Shown here in pieces: positions 8,143 through 16,646 of a DNA stretch of 64,000 nucleotides. The notes beneath the pieces are model-generated. The model searched no databases. It worked only from the letters and a program-made list of their open reading frames with translations, and was not told the DNA's origin. Position numbers and translations under genes: made by a program. The first letter of the stretch is position 1, and the number at the start of each line of letters is the position of its first letter. The DNA lies in NCBI RefSeq assembly GCF_031202265.1, contig NZ_CP100604.1, forward strand, positions 496,001 to 560,000, in the 5' to 3' direction. Source of the stretch: Bradyrhizobium sp. Ash2021 (GTDB taxonomy: Bacteria; Pseudomonadota; Alphaproteobacteria; Rhizobiales; Xanthobacteraceae).

Positions 8143-8166
8143 GGCGGCGGGGAAAACCCCGCCGCC
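8143..8166 (+). terminator. Terminator-like hairpin after flagellin 2
   Basis: GGCGGCGGGG-AAAA-CCCCGCCGCC, almost the same stem as the one after flagellin 1 but without a T tract. It may stabilise the 3' end or terminate weakly. Confidence 0.6.
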
Positions 8167-8339
8167 ACGCTCGATTCCAAATCCCTGAACACCGGATGGC
8201 GGCTTGCGTGCCGCGCATCTGCACGAACGACGTTGCCAAGGCGTCGTGAACGGTCGCGCTCGCGCGCGCCTGTCTGAAAGTGACCTTCTGCAATCATCAT
8301 CCTGTATCGGGCCGCGAGGCGAGCGGGCGTGTTCGTTCT

Positions 8340-8353
8340 CCGTATTAGCACGG
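8340..8353. promoter_or_regulatory. CCGTA-N4-TACGG palindrome, copy 5 (one mismatch)
   Basis: CCGTA-TTAG-CACGG lies 81 bp upstream of the chemotaxis operon that starts at 8435. Only the first base of the right arm differs from the perfect motif. Confidence 0.4.
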
Positions 8354-8434
8354 ATAGCGAAATTAACGAGGTCGTGAAGCCCTGAAGGTATCCCTTGAGG
8401 GCGACCGTTACACGAATTTGGAAGGCGTGCTCAG

Positions 8435-8743
8435 ATGGATGATCTTCTGCGGGAGTTCCTGACGGAAACCAACGAGAGCCTGGATGCGGTCGACAATCAG
8501 TTGGTGAAGTTCGAGCAGGACCCGAGCGACGCCAAGATTCCGGATAACATCTTCCGTCTGGCTCACCCCATCGGCGAGGTTCTCAAGTTGCCCGACGACA
8601 GCCGCGAGGAAAGCCCCGTCAACCTCGATCTCCGCATGGCCAAACTGGCCGGCGGTGTCCACAGACTGGACGGACAGCTCATGGTCGTCCTCGATGTCGA
8701 TCACGTCCTCGAAATCGTGCCCAAGACCGCGCTCGCGGCATAA
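8435..8743 (+). pseudogene. In-frame CheA-CheW deletion remnant
   Basis: A 102-codon open frame. Residues 1-44 (MDDLLREFLTETNESLDAVD, then NIFRLAH) are the start of a CheA P1 phosphotransfer domain, up to and including the phospho-accepting His44. In CheA this histidine is followed by a TIKG-type motif, which is absent here. Instead the chain jumps to the last ~55 residues of a CheW (IGEVLKLPDDSREESPVNLD, then GGVHRLDGQLMVVLDVDHVL). A single deletion of about 2 kb inside a cheA-cheW pair explains it. Neither the kinase core nor a complete CheW fold is left, so the product should be inactive. Whether the peptide is made is unknown. Confidence 0.8.
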
Positions 8744-8785
8744 CTCCGATTGGCATCCGCCGCTCGTCAAACAAGGAGCCTCGAA

Positions 8786-9175
8786 ATGAAAACGTGCCTC
8801 GTTGTCGATGATTCCAGCATAGTGCGAAAAATCGCACGCCGTATCCTGGAAGGGCTCAATTTTCAGGTCATCGAAGCCGAAGACGGTGTGGACGCTCTGG
8901 TCGTCTGCAAACGTGCCATGCCGGAAGCGGTGCTGCTCGACTGGAACATGCCCGTAATGGACGGTTACGACTTCCTTAGTCATCTGCGCCGCATGCCCGG
9001 CGGCGATGTGCCCAAGGTGATATTCTGCACCACCGAGAACGGCATCGACCATATCACGCGCGCGATCGACGGAGGTGCCAACGAATACATCATGAAGCCA
9101 TTCGACAGGGATATCATCGTTGCCAAATTCCAGGAAGTCGGCCTGATCGAATTGGCAGAACCGCCATCCGTCTAG
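8786..9175 (+). CDS. cheY: CheY-type response regulator in the chemotaxis operon
   Basis: A 129-residue stand-alone receiver: Asp8/Asp9 acidic pair, phospho-acceptor Asp52 (LLDWNMPVMDGYDFL), Thr82/Thr83 and Lys104 (IMKPF). An AAGGAG ribosome binding site precedes the ATG at 8786, which decides this start over an upstream extension. It lies between the cheA-cheW remnant and cheR, the usual cheA-cheW-cheY order in Bradyrhizobium relatives. With its partner kinase gone from this operon, it could be phosphorylated only by a CheA encoded elsewhere. Confidence 0.88.
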   Translation: MKTCLVVDDSSIVRKIARRILEGLNFQVIEAEDGVDALVVCKRAMPEAVLLDWNMPVMDGYDFLSHLRRMPGGDVPKVIFCTTENGIDHITRAIDGGANEYIMKPFDRDIIVAKFQEVGLIELAEPPSV

Positions 9176-9208
9176 AATCTTGTCCGCTTGCCCTTGAGAG
9201 GCCCCCCA

Positions 9209-10081
9209 GTGAACCCGCCCGACTACGAGTATCTGCGTAAGCTCCTGAAGGATAATTCCGGTCTCGACCTGTCCGCAGACAAGCAATATCTGATCGAAAG
9301 CCGCCTGCTTCCGCTGTCGCGCAAATGCGGGCTGCCCGGCATCAGCGAACTCGTGCAAAAAATGAAAGGCGGCTCGGCTTCCATCATCGCCCGGGTGGTC
9401 GAAGCCATGACCACCAACGAGACCTTCTTTTTTCGCGACAAGGTGCCGTTCGAGCATTTCCGCGATTCGATCATGCCCGAGATGCTGAAGGCAAGGGCGG
9501 CTCGCAAGAGCATCCGGGTCTGGTGCGCTGCCGGTTCGACCGGACAGGAGCCGTATTCGCTGGCCATGTGCCTGAAGGAAATGAGCGCGGCCACCGCCGG
9601 CTGGCGCATCGAGATCCTCGCTACCGACCTCTCCCAGGAGGTGCTCGAGAAATCCAAGGCAGGTATCTACAGCCAGTTCGAGGTTCAGCGCGGCCTGCCG
9701 ATTCAAATGCTTGTCAAATATTTCAAGCAAAACGGAGAGCTCTGGCAGATCAACGCCGACATCCGCGCCATGGTTCAGCATCGGCAGCTGAATTTGCTGC
9801 ACGACTTTTCCCAGCTCGGGGTTTTCGACGTCATCTTCTGCCGCAACGTTCTGATCTATTTCGATCAGGAGACCAAGATCAACATCTTCAACCGTCTCGC
9901 CAGGACAATGGAGCCGGACGGCTTCCTGGTGCTGGGTGCGGCGGAAACGGTCGTCGGTCTGACGGATGTGTTCAAGCCGTTTCCGGACAAGCGCGGTCTT
10001 TACCAGCCAAGCGGCGCCCGGCCGGCATCCGGGGCGGGCGCTTTGGCGATGCCAAAGATCGCAGCTATGGCGGGACGTTGA
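9209..10081 (+). CDS. cheR: Chemotaxis protein methyltransferase CheR
   Basis: A 290-residue protein with the complete CheR layout: an N-terminal helical domain, the substrate motif MTTNETFFFRD (residues 67-77), the SAM-binding loop VWCAAGSTGQEPYSLAM (104-120) and the FCRNVLIYFD motif near the C-terminus. It methylates glutamates of chemoreceptors using S-adenosylmethionine. GTG at 9209, preceded by GAGAGG, is preferred over TTG at 9188. No cheB is found next to it, and no chemoreceptor gene lies in the window. Confidence 0.92.
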   Translation: MNPPDYEYLRKLLKDNSGLDLSADKQYLIESRLLPLSRKCGLPGISELVQKMKGGSASIIARVVEAMTTNETFFFRDKVPFEHFRDSIMPEMLKARAARKSIRVWCAAGSTGQEPYSLAMCLKEMSAATAGWRIEILATDLSQEVLEKSKAGIYSQFEVQRGLPIQMLVKYFKQNGELWQINADIRAMVQHRQLNLLHDFSQLGVFDVIFCRNVLIYFDQETKINIFNRLARTMEPDGFLVLGAAETVVGLTDVFKPFPDKRGLYQPSGARPASGAGALAMPKIAAMAGR

Positions 10082-10084
10082 GGG

Positions 10085-10405
10085 ATGACGGAGGAAAGCA
10101 AGGGAACGGAACGGGTCACCTTCAGCCGGGGTTATGACGTTTGCATCATGGCCATCGACGGAACCTGGCGCCGGGACTGTCAGCTCAACGCCATCTCGGA
10201 CAACGACGCAACGCTGACCGTGGAAGGCTCGATCCAGGGCCTCAATCTCAAGGAGTTCTTTCTTCTGTTGTCGTCGACGGGCCTGGCCTATCGCCGATGC
10301 GAACTGGTCCGCGTCAATGGCACGGACATGGACATTCGGTTCCTCAGGGGCAAGAACGGCAAAAAGCCGCGCGCCGCGTCAAAAAAAGACGAGTTGACGG
10401 CCTGA
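10085..10405 (+). CDS. PilZ-like domain protein, degenerate c-di-GMP motifs
   Basis: A 106-residue protein starting 3 bp after cheR, so probably co-transcribed. The order RGYDVCIMAIDGTWRRDCQL, then NAISDNDATLTVEG, fits the PilZ beta barrel. PilZ proteins usually bind cyclic di-GMP through RxxxR and (D/N)xSxxG. Here the second motif reads NAISDND, without the glycine, so binding is doubtful. It ends in a lysine-rich tail (GKNGKKPRAASKK). Many chemotaxis operons of Bradyrhizobium relatives end with such a gene. A link between second-messenger control and chemotaxis is inference. Confidence 0.7.
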   Translation: MTEESKGTERVTFSRGYDVCIMAIDGTWRRDCQLNAISDNDATLTVEGSIQGLNLKEFFLLLSSTGLAYRRCELVRVNGTDMDIRFLRGKNGKKPRAASKKDELTA

Positions 10406-10565
10406 GGCCATCGCGCGGCGCGCTTCCGACCCGGCTGTCGGCCAGTTCCGCGACCAGGCTGTCGGGCCGACGCGCCGTTATCGCCGTATGCAGCTTCGAA
10501 TCACCTTGTGGCGGATCGACATTGTAAGTTCCTGCGGACGGCGCCGTCGGGGCGCCGTTATCCGC

Positions 10566-10910
10566 TTACGCACGGACCACCGAAAGCGCCGGCGGGCTTG
10601 CCGCGAACGCTTCCGCGACGTGCATCGATGTCCCGGAATCCAGCAGGAAATGAAGGGTCCTGCCAAGGCTTGCGTCGCAGGCTTTCAAAGCCGCGCTCGC
10701 CTGCGCGTAGCAAGGCGTCACGTCATCCAGCACGATGACGTTGGGGGCAGCGTCATGATTGCCGGGGGAGGTTTCGCTGGCGACCGCCAATGCGATCAGC
10801 TTCAGGCTCGCCTGGACATGCCCGAGCAGGGAGACAAGGTCCGACACGACCAAACGGTAGGCGCGATCGTCGGGCCGAATTTCGCTGCCGTCGCGTGCTG
10901 CGTTCTGCAT
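10566..10910 (-). CDS. Conserved hypothetical protein (114 aa)
   Basis: The ATG at 10910 is preceded by GAGGAGTG, which decides the start. The protein is mostly helical, with LVSLLGHVQASLKLIALAVA, then NVIVLDDVTPCYAQASAAL and a C-terminal LHFLLDSGTS. It is divergent from the FixJ-like gene at 11065 and shares its 154-bp control region, which contains a perfect CCGTA-N4-TACGG palindrome. I know of no function. The context suggests an accessory of the local signalling network. Confidence 0.6.
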   Translation of the reverse strand: MQNAARDGSEIRPDDRAYRLVVSDLVSLLGHVQASLKLIALAVASETSPGNHDAAPNVIVLDDVTPCYAQASAALKACDASLGRTLHFLLDSGTSMHVAEAFAASPPALSVVRA

Positions 10911-10970
10911 AAGTGCACTCCTCACTCCACTTTTTAGGTGTGCGTTGCTACTTGTGCGTTAAGCCGTCGT

Positions 10971-10986
10971 CCCGTACAAATACGGG
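10971..10986. promoter_or_regulatory. CCGTA-N4-TACGG palindrome, copy 6 (perfect, extended arms)
   Basis: CCCGTA-CAAA-TACGGG, with six-base arms, sits in the divergent promoter region: 61 bp from the gene starting at 10910 and 79 bp from the FixJ-like gene at 11065. Confidence 0.6.
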
Positions 10987-11064
10987 TGCGTTCTGATCCG
11001 GGTATCGCGTCTAGTATCCTGATTCAGGTGGGCGTCACGTTTCACCACTCATGGACGATGACAT

Positions 11065-11700
11065 ATGGCTGAAAAGCCCGACTCCCGCGGGGAGATTTTT
11101 GTAGTCGACGACGATCCCGCCGTTCGCGACACGCTTTCGATGGTGCTGTCGGCCGGCGGTTACGAGGTGATCTGCTTTGCGGACGGTGCCGCATTGCTCG
11201 CGGTGGCAAGGACACGGACGCCGTCCTGCATCCTGCTCGATGTCCATATCCCCGGAAAATCCGGCCTCGATATTCTGAAAGAGCTTCACGGCGAGGACTA
11301 TCCCGCTCCGATCTTCATGATCTCCGGCCAGGGCGACATTACCATGGCGGTCAGCGCCATCAAGAACGGCGCGCTGGACTTCATTGAAAAGCCGTTCCGC
11401 GGCAGCGAGATCGTCACCCGGCTGAACGAGGCGATCGAGGCCTATGCCCGGCGGCACGCGCAGGACTCCGCGTCCCGGATCGCGTCGCTGCATTTTCCCG
11501 GACGTGAACCGCTGACGCGGCGGGAGCGTGAGGTGCTGGAACAGTTCACCGCCGGCGCTTCCAACAAGGAAGCCGGCCGCCAGCTCGGGATCAGCCCGCG
11601 CACGATCGAGGATCACCGCGCCAACATCATGAAAAAGCTGGGGGCGCGGAATGCCGCCGATCTGGTCCGGATCGTGATGACCAGCTCGCGCCAGGCTTGA
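11065..11700 (+). CDS. FixJ-family two-component response regulator
   Basis: A 211-residue protein. The receiver spans residues ~10-125, with acidic residues Asp15-17, phospho-acceptor Asp59 (ILLDVHIPGKSGLDIL), Ser87 as the switch residue and Lys109 (IEKPF). A LuxR/GerE helix-turn-helix follows at ~145-205 (EPLTRREREVLEQFTAGASN, then ISPRTIEDHRANIM). It belongs to the FixJ/NwsB/TodT group that works with multi-PAS kinases. The giant hybrid kinase at 11891-16147 lies convergent, next to it, and is a candidate partner. Its HTH is very close to that of the protein at 1524. Confidence 0.88.
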   Translation: MAEKPDSRGEIFVVDDDPAVRDTLSMVLSAGGYEVICFADGAALLAVARTRTPSCILLDVHIPGKSGLDILKELHGEDYPAPIFMISGQGDITMAVSAIKNGALDFIEKPFRGSEIVTRLNEAIEAYARRHAQDSASRIASLHFPGREPLTRREREVLEQFTAGASNKEAGRQLGISPRTIEDHRANIMKKLGARNAADLVRIVMTSSRQA

Positions 11701-11707
11701 TCCCCAC

Positions 11708-11866
11708 CGTCATGCCCCGCTTCAAGCGTGGCATCCAGTAATCCATGTCGCTCGTTATTCACACAAACGCGCGCCACGGAGTACTGGATCGCCCGGTCGT
11801 CCAGTGTGAGACGCGCTTCGCGCTTGCCGAGCTGAGACGCGCTTCGCGCTCTTGCCGGGCGACGAC
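11708..11866. repeat. Intergenic palindromic repeat with an internal 18-bp direct repeat
   Basis: The stretch between two convergent genes contains TGAGACGCGCTTCGCGCT twice (11807-11824 and 11833-11850) plus GATCGCCCGG and GCCGGGCGAC inverted segments. It looks like a REP-type element of Bradyrhizobium intergenic DNA and may also act as a bidirectional terminator. Confidence 0.45.
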
Positions 11867-11890
11867 AAGCGGCGAAACGGTCGACGCAAT

Positions 11891-14800
11891 CTAGTCGGCG
11901 AGCGCTTTGCGGATCATGATGGCCATATCCGATTTGCGATAGGGCTTGGCGAGCAGCAGCACGCCTTCGTCGAGCCGGCCGTGATGGATGATCGCGTTTT
12001 CCGTATAGCCGGAGGTAAACAGAACGTTCAACGCGGGCTTGACCTTCAACATCTCGTCGGCGAGCTGGCGGCCATTGAGGCCGGGCATGATGACGTCGGT
12101 GAAGAGCAGATCGAATTCATGACCGGCGTTGACAATCGCCATCGCCTCCGTCGCATTTGCCGCGTCGAGCGTGACATAGCCGAGCGAATGCAGTTGCGTC
12201 AGCACGTAGTCCCGCACCAGCTTGTCGTCCTCAACGACAAGGATCGTTTCGTGTCCGCCCACCATAGTCGGTGCCGGCGCCGTCGCGACCGGCGCTGACT
12301 CGCCGGCGGCCGGCGGCAGATACATCTTGACCGTGGTTCCGTGGCCCTCCTCGCTGTAGATCTTGATGTGGCCGGCCGACTGCTTGATGAAGCCGTAGAC
12401 CATACTCAAGCCGAGGCCGGTACCCTTGCCGGGACGCTTCGAGGTGAAGAACGGATTGAACACCTTGTCGAGGATCGCCGCCGGAATGCCGCTGCCGGTA
12501 TCGCTGACCGCGATCATGGCGTAGGGGCCCGGCCGCACGTCGCCATGCGTCCTTGTGTAGTTCTCGTCGAGCACGACCGTGCCGGTTTCGATGATCAGCT
12601 TGCCGCCACCGGGCATGGCGTCGCGGGCGTTGAGGGCGAGATTGAGGATCGCGGTGGCGAGCTGATTGGGATCGACGATCGCCAGGCAGGCTTCGTCTTC
12701 GAAAACCGATTCGATCTCGACATGCTCGCCGAGCGTTCGCTGCAGCAGCTTGGCGGTCTCGATGATCAGCGTGTTGACATCGGTTTCCTTCGGCTCGAGC
12801 GGCTGTTTGCGGGCGAACGCCAGCAGATGCTGGGTGAGATCCGCGCCGCGCGTCGCGGCCTCGTCGATCATCCGGGTGATGGCGGCGAGTTGCGGCTCGC
12901 GCTTGACGGCATCGGCCAGGATTTCGATCGTCCCGGTGATGACGGTCAGGATATTGTTGAAATCATGGGCGATGCCGCCGGTGAGCTGGCCGACGGCTTC
13001 CATCTTTTCGGATTGCCTGATCCGGTCCTCGGCGGCGATCTTGTCGGTGAGGTCGCGGATGAACCCGTTGAACACGAAGCCGTCGCGGCGCCTCAGTTCG
13101 GTGACGCTCAGCTCGACCTTGATCTCCTTTCCGTCGCGCCGGAGCGCCTCGACCTCGAAGCGGCGGCCGAGGATTGGGCCTTCTCCGGTGCGCAGGAAGC
13201 GCTCCATGCCGGACTTGTGGGCGTCGCGGTTGATCTCCGGAATGATCAGTTCGCCGAGTTTCGCTCCCACCGCTTCGGTGCGCGACCACCCGAATATCCT
13301 TTCCGCCTGGGAGTTCCAGTCCATGATCGCGCCCTGCTCGTCCAACTGGACGAAGGCGTCGAGCGCGGTATCGATGATGCCGCGCGCCAGCTGCTCGCTT
13401 TCGCGCAGCGTCTCCTGCGCCAGCCGGCTTTCGGTCATGTCGCGGCCGACAAAGAAGAACCGTTCCACCGGTTCGGACCAGACCCCGAGCCAGGACAGCC
13501 ACACGCTCCGTCCGTCCTTGTGGAGGCACCGTGTGTCCGCAATCTTCGGACGCTCCCCGCGCCGCAGGGCGCGCATCTCCTCGCGCGAATTCTCCAGATG
13601 GGCGGGATGGATGAAGTCGATCCCGGTACGGCCGATCATTTCATTTGGCGGATAGCCCAATATGGTTTCACAGCTCGGGCTGATCTGAACCAGGGATCCC
13701 CTTGAATCCATCACCATGATCAGGTCCTGCGACGTTTCGAAAATGCGCCGCAGTTCTTCGGCTTGCTGTCGCAGCGTCTGCTGGGTGCGGTTTCGTTCGG
13801 TAATGTCGCGGATGAACCCGTTGAACACAAAACCATCGCGGGTCCTCAGCGCGGTGATGCTCAATTCCGCGGTAAATACCGTTCCGTCGCGCCGTTTGAT
13901 CTGGACTTCACGGCGCGGCTGCTGGACCTGCTCCCGCCCGGAAAGCAGAAAGCGTTCCAGAGCTACCCTCACTGGGCCGGGCCCATCTTGCCGGCCCATC
14001 AATTCGAATACATTCTTCCCAAGCACGTCCTCGCGCGGCCATCCGAGCATGATCTCGGCTTGCGGATTCCAGTCCCGGATGATGCCGCGCTGATCGACCT
14101 GGACGAAGGCGTCGATCGCGCTGTTGATGATGCCGCGCGCCAGTTGTTCGCTCTCGCGCAAGGTTTCCTGCGCCTGCTGGCTTTCGGTCATGTCGCGGCC
14201 GATATAGAAAAATCGCCTGACCGGCTCGGACCACACCCCCATCCATGACAGCGTTACGACTCTGCCGTCCTTGTGGACGCAACGCGAGCTGAAGTTGCGC
14301 GTTCGTTGCCCGCGCCGTTCCGCGCGGACTTCCTCGTTGGACCTCGCGATATCCTCGACATAGGTGAATTCGAGCGCGTTGCGACCGACCATTTCCTGCG
14401 GCAAGTATCCCAGGATGGATTGGGAACTGGGGCTCACCTGAACCAGAATGCCGCTGGCGTCCATCACCAGGATCAGATCCTGGGAGGTCTCGAAGATCCG
14501 GCGGCGCTCCTCGGCCTGTTGCCGGAGCGCCAGTCTGGTCTTGTTGCTGTCGGTAATGTCGCGGGCGACCTTCGATATGCCGATGGTCGCCCCCGAGGCG
14601 GCCTTGATCGGGGATATGCTGAGCGAGACCTCGACCAGACTGCCGTCCTTTCGCAAACGCACGGTCTCGTTGTGCTCGATGCTTTCGCCCCAGCCGATCC
14701 GGCGCACGGTGTCCTGCACCTCCGATAGCCGATCGGCGGGGATGATGAGGCTGATGTTCTTGCCCGCCGCCTCTGCCGCCGTGTAGCCGAACAGGCGTTC

Positions 14801-16147
14801 CGCGGCCGGGTTCCAGCCGATTATCGTGCCGTCGAGCGACATCGTAATGATGGCGTCGCTGGATGATTCGACCGCGGCGCTGAAAAGGCGCTCGCGCTCC
14901 GCATGGTGGTCGCGTGCCGCGACCGTACGGCGATGCTCCTCGACTTCGCGTTCGAGCGCGACGGTCTTGGCGTTCGCTTCCTCCATCACATGTGCGAACG
15001 CGCGCGCGAGTACGCCGGTCTCGCCGCCCGCGGCGACCGGAATGGCGGCCATGCCATCCCGGGGGGCCGCTTCGACAGCCCGGGTCAACTCGACGATCGG
15101 CCGGGTCAGCGACCGCGCGATCAATAGCGCCAGCGCCGCGGCGCAGAGCACCGCGATCAACCCGACAAGTATCGAACTATTCTGGATCGCCGCCGCCGGC
15201 GCCATGAAGGCGGCGTTCGGCACCGCTTCGATGACCGCGACCCACTCGCTGCCGGACAGCACGGCTGGCGCGAACGCCACGGCGCTCGGCGGCGCGGCCT
15301 GATCGGGTATGATGCGCGCGAAACCTTGCACCGCGCCCAGCGATGCAGCCAAATACGGCATGTCGCGCCGCCAGTCGGTCGGAGCGCCCAGTTGCGAGCC
15401 GAATTCGTGCGAGCGATCGGGGTGAACCAAATAGTCGCCCCTGCCGTCGACGACATACACTTTTTCGCCCGGCCGCACCGATGACCGGACGCGGTCGAGC
15501 GCCGGACGCATGTCGACATTGACGATGACGATCCCGAACGGCTTGCCGTCGACTGCCAGAACCGGCTTGGCGATCCGCAATACCGCCGCGTGCGGCGTTT
15601 CGATGACACCGTTCTCTTCGCTGAAGCTGACCGGCGAGACGTATATTTCATCCGCGGCCAACTTGATTGTGTCCCGGAAATAGGGCGCATCGCCGACCCG
15701 CTTCAGTTCTGCTTCCGGGACGATGCGCACCGCGCCGTTCGGTCCGGAGTGGTCGACGCGAACGATTTCCCTGTGACCGTCCGCTACCCCGATAAAGCGC
15801 AGCGAATAGGCCGGCTTGAGCGCCATCTGGGCGGCCAGCCGGCCCGCCAGCCGTTCGCGCCAAACCGCCTCGGTGGTTTGATCGACGGGATCGATCCCGC
15901 CATTGAGACGCGCGCGCATCAAGCCGGCGACCGCCGCCAGGCCTTGAAAGGTGGTGATGTCGCCGGGGCCGCTGCGAACGCGGGAATCCAGTTCGGCGGC
16001 GATGAAACGCGAATGCGTCTCGATCCGATCCAGCACGCGTGGCAGCAGCGCCTGTTCCAGGTTGCGATAGCTCAGCCATCCGACCGCGGATACCGCGATC
16101 GCGACCAACGCAATCATCGCGATGGCAAGCCTGGTTGTGAGCGTCAT
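11891..16147 (-). CDS. Hybrid sensor histidine kinase: dCache, HAMP, five PAS, kinase, receiver
   Basis: About 1418 residues. Order: membrane helix 1 (~7-26), a periplasmic cache-like sensor (~30-315, with PYFRDTIKLAADEIYVSPVS), membrane helix 2 (~326-345), HAMP, five PAS domains (~420-1055), a HisKA domain with GGIAHDFNNILTVI, an HATPase (ALNARDAMPGGG, then DTGSGIP and GTGLGLSMVYGFI) and a C-terminal receiver (VVEDDKLV, then LLFTDVIMPGLNGRQ and AKPYRK). PAS2-3 and PAS4-5 are copies of one module. The ATG at 16147 is used; a TTG at 16204 would add 19 residues. The receiver-only gene at 16217 precedes it on the same strand and may be a relay partner. The signal sensed is unknown. Confidence 0.9.
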   Translation of the reverse strand: MTLTTRLAIAMIALVAIAVSAVGWLSYRNLEQALLPRVLDRIETHSRFIAAELDSRVRSGPGDITTFQGLAAVAGLMRARLNGGIDPVDQTTEAVWRERLAGRLAAQMALKPAYSLRFIGVADGHREIVRVDHSGPNGAVRIVPEAELKRVGDAPYFRDTIKLAADEIYVSPVSFSEENGVIETPHAAVLRIAKPVLAVDGKPFGIVIVNVDMRPALDRVRSSVRPGEKVYVVDGRGDYLVHPDRSHEFGSQLGAPTDWRRDMPYLAASLGAVQGFARIIPDQAAPPSAVAFAPAVLSGSEWVAVIEAVPNAAFMAPAAAIQNSSILVGLIAVLCAAALALLIARSLTRPIVELTRAVEAAPRDGMAAIPVAAGGETGVLARAFAHVMEEANAKTVALEREVEEHRRTVAARDHHAERERLFSAAVESSSDAIITMSLDGTIIGWNPAAERLFGYTAAEAAGKNISLIIPADRLSEVQDTVRRIGWGESIEHNETVRLRKDGSLVEVSLSISPIKAASGATIGISKVARDITDSNKTRLALRQQAEERRRIFETSQDLILVMDASGILVQVSPSSQSILGYLPQEMVGRNALEFTYVEDIARSNEEVRAERRGQRTRNFSSRCVHKDGRVVTLSWMGVWSEPVRRFFYIGRDMTESQQAQETLRESEQLARGIINSAIDAFVQVDQRGIIRDWNPQAEIMLGWPREDVLGKNVFELMGRQDGPGPVRVALERFLLSGREQVQQPRREVQIKRRDGTVFTAELSITALRTRDGFVFNGFIRDITERNRTQQTLRQQAEELRRIFETSQDLIMVMDSRGSLVQISPSCETILGYPPNEMIGRTGIDFIHPAHLENSREEMRALRRGERPKIADTRCLHKDGRSVWLSWLGVWSEPVERFFFVGRDMTESRLAQETLRESEQLARGIIDTALDAFVQLDEQGAIMDWNSQAERIFGWSRTEAVGAKLGELIIPEINRDAHKSGMERFLRTGEGPILGRRFEVEALRRDGKEIKVELSVTELRRRDGFVFNGFIRDLTDKIAAEDRIRQSEKMEAVGQLTGGIAHDFNNILTVITGTIEILADAVKREPQLAAITRMIDEAATRGADLTQHLLAFARKQPLEPKETDVNTLIIETAKLLQRTLGEHVEIESVFEDEACLAIVDPNQLATAILNLALNARDAMPGGGKLIIETGTVVLDENYTRTHGDVRPGPYAMIAVSDTGSGIPAAILDKVFNPFFTSKRPGKGTGLGLSMVYGFIKQSAGHIKIYSEEGHGTTVKMYLPPAAGESAPVATAPAPTMVGGHETILVVEDDKLVRDYVLTQLHSLGYVTLDAANATEAMAIVNAGHEFDLLFTDVIMPGLNGRQLADEMLKVKPALNVLFTSGYTENAIIHHGRLDEGVLLLAKPYRKSDMAIMIRKALAD

Positions 16148-16216
16148 TTTGGCTGTGGCGGCCCCCCGTTCGTCCCAGGCAATGAGCCGGACGAAACGCA
16201 ACAATGCTATTTCGCA

Positions 16217-16646
16217 TTAGGGGCTGGAGGCAACACCACTGGCGGGCCGGGATGAGGCCGACAGACGCTTTGCTGCTTCAAGGCACCCCGCCACGGCCGC
16301 CAGCAGCTCCGCCGGCTTGAAAGGCTTTTGCAACTGCGAGACAGCCCCGAGCTTCATTGCCATGGTCAGGAAATCCGGGCCTGAATCCGAGGGCATCGGC
16401 CGGCCGGAGATCACAACGATCGGAGTGAGCGGCTTGTGCTGATGCACCAGCCGCATCGTCTCGAACCCGTCCATTCCCGGCATGAAGATGTCGAGAAACA
16501 GCAGGTCGAAATCGCCGGATTCGAATTGCGCCAACCCGTTGCGGCCATCGCTGGCAGTGACAACGCTGTGCCCGGCGCGTTCGAGCAGCAGGCGGATGGT
16601 CAGTTGCACGGCGCTGTCGTCGTCCACAATCAGGATCTTCGCCAAC
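16217..16646 (-). CDS. Receiver-only response regulator
   Basis: About 142 residues. The receiver has AKILIVDDDSAV at the N-terminus, phospho-acceptor Asp in LLFLDIFMPGMDGFE and a conserved lysine in LQKPFKPAELL. A TTG start at 16646 with AGAAGG upstream fits the receiver boundary best; a TTG at 16690 is an alternative. It lies 69 bp upstream of the hybrid kinase on the same strand, so the two are probably co-transcribed. It has no output domain and could pass phosphate to another regulator. The broken receiver at 4868 is its closest relative in this window. Confidence 0.83.

Larger units (their letters stand above)
8118..8434. other. Intergenic region between flagellin 2 and the chemotaxis operon
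   Basis: About 317 bases. The first 50 hold a terminator-like hairpin (8143-8166) and the last 100 hold a near-perfect CCGTA-N4-TACGG site. I see no gene in it. Confidence 0.5.

Noticed and set aside
12341..13705. A 454-codon plus-strand open frame
   Set aside because: Antisense to the PAS/kinase part of the hybrid kinase. Its repeated peptides merely mirror the duplicated PAS module.
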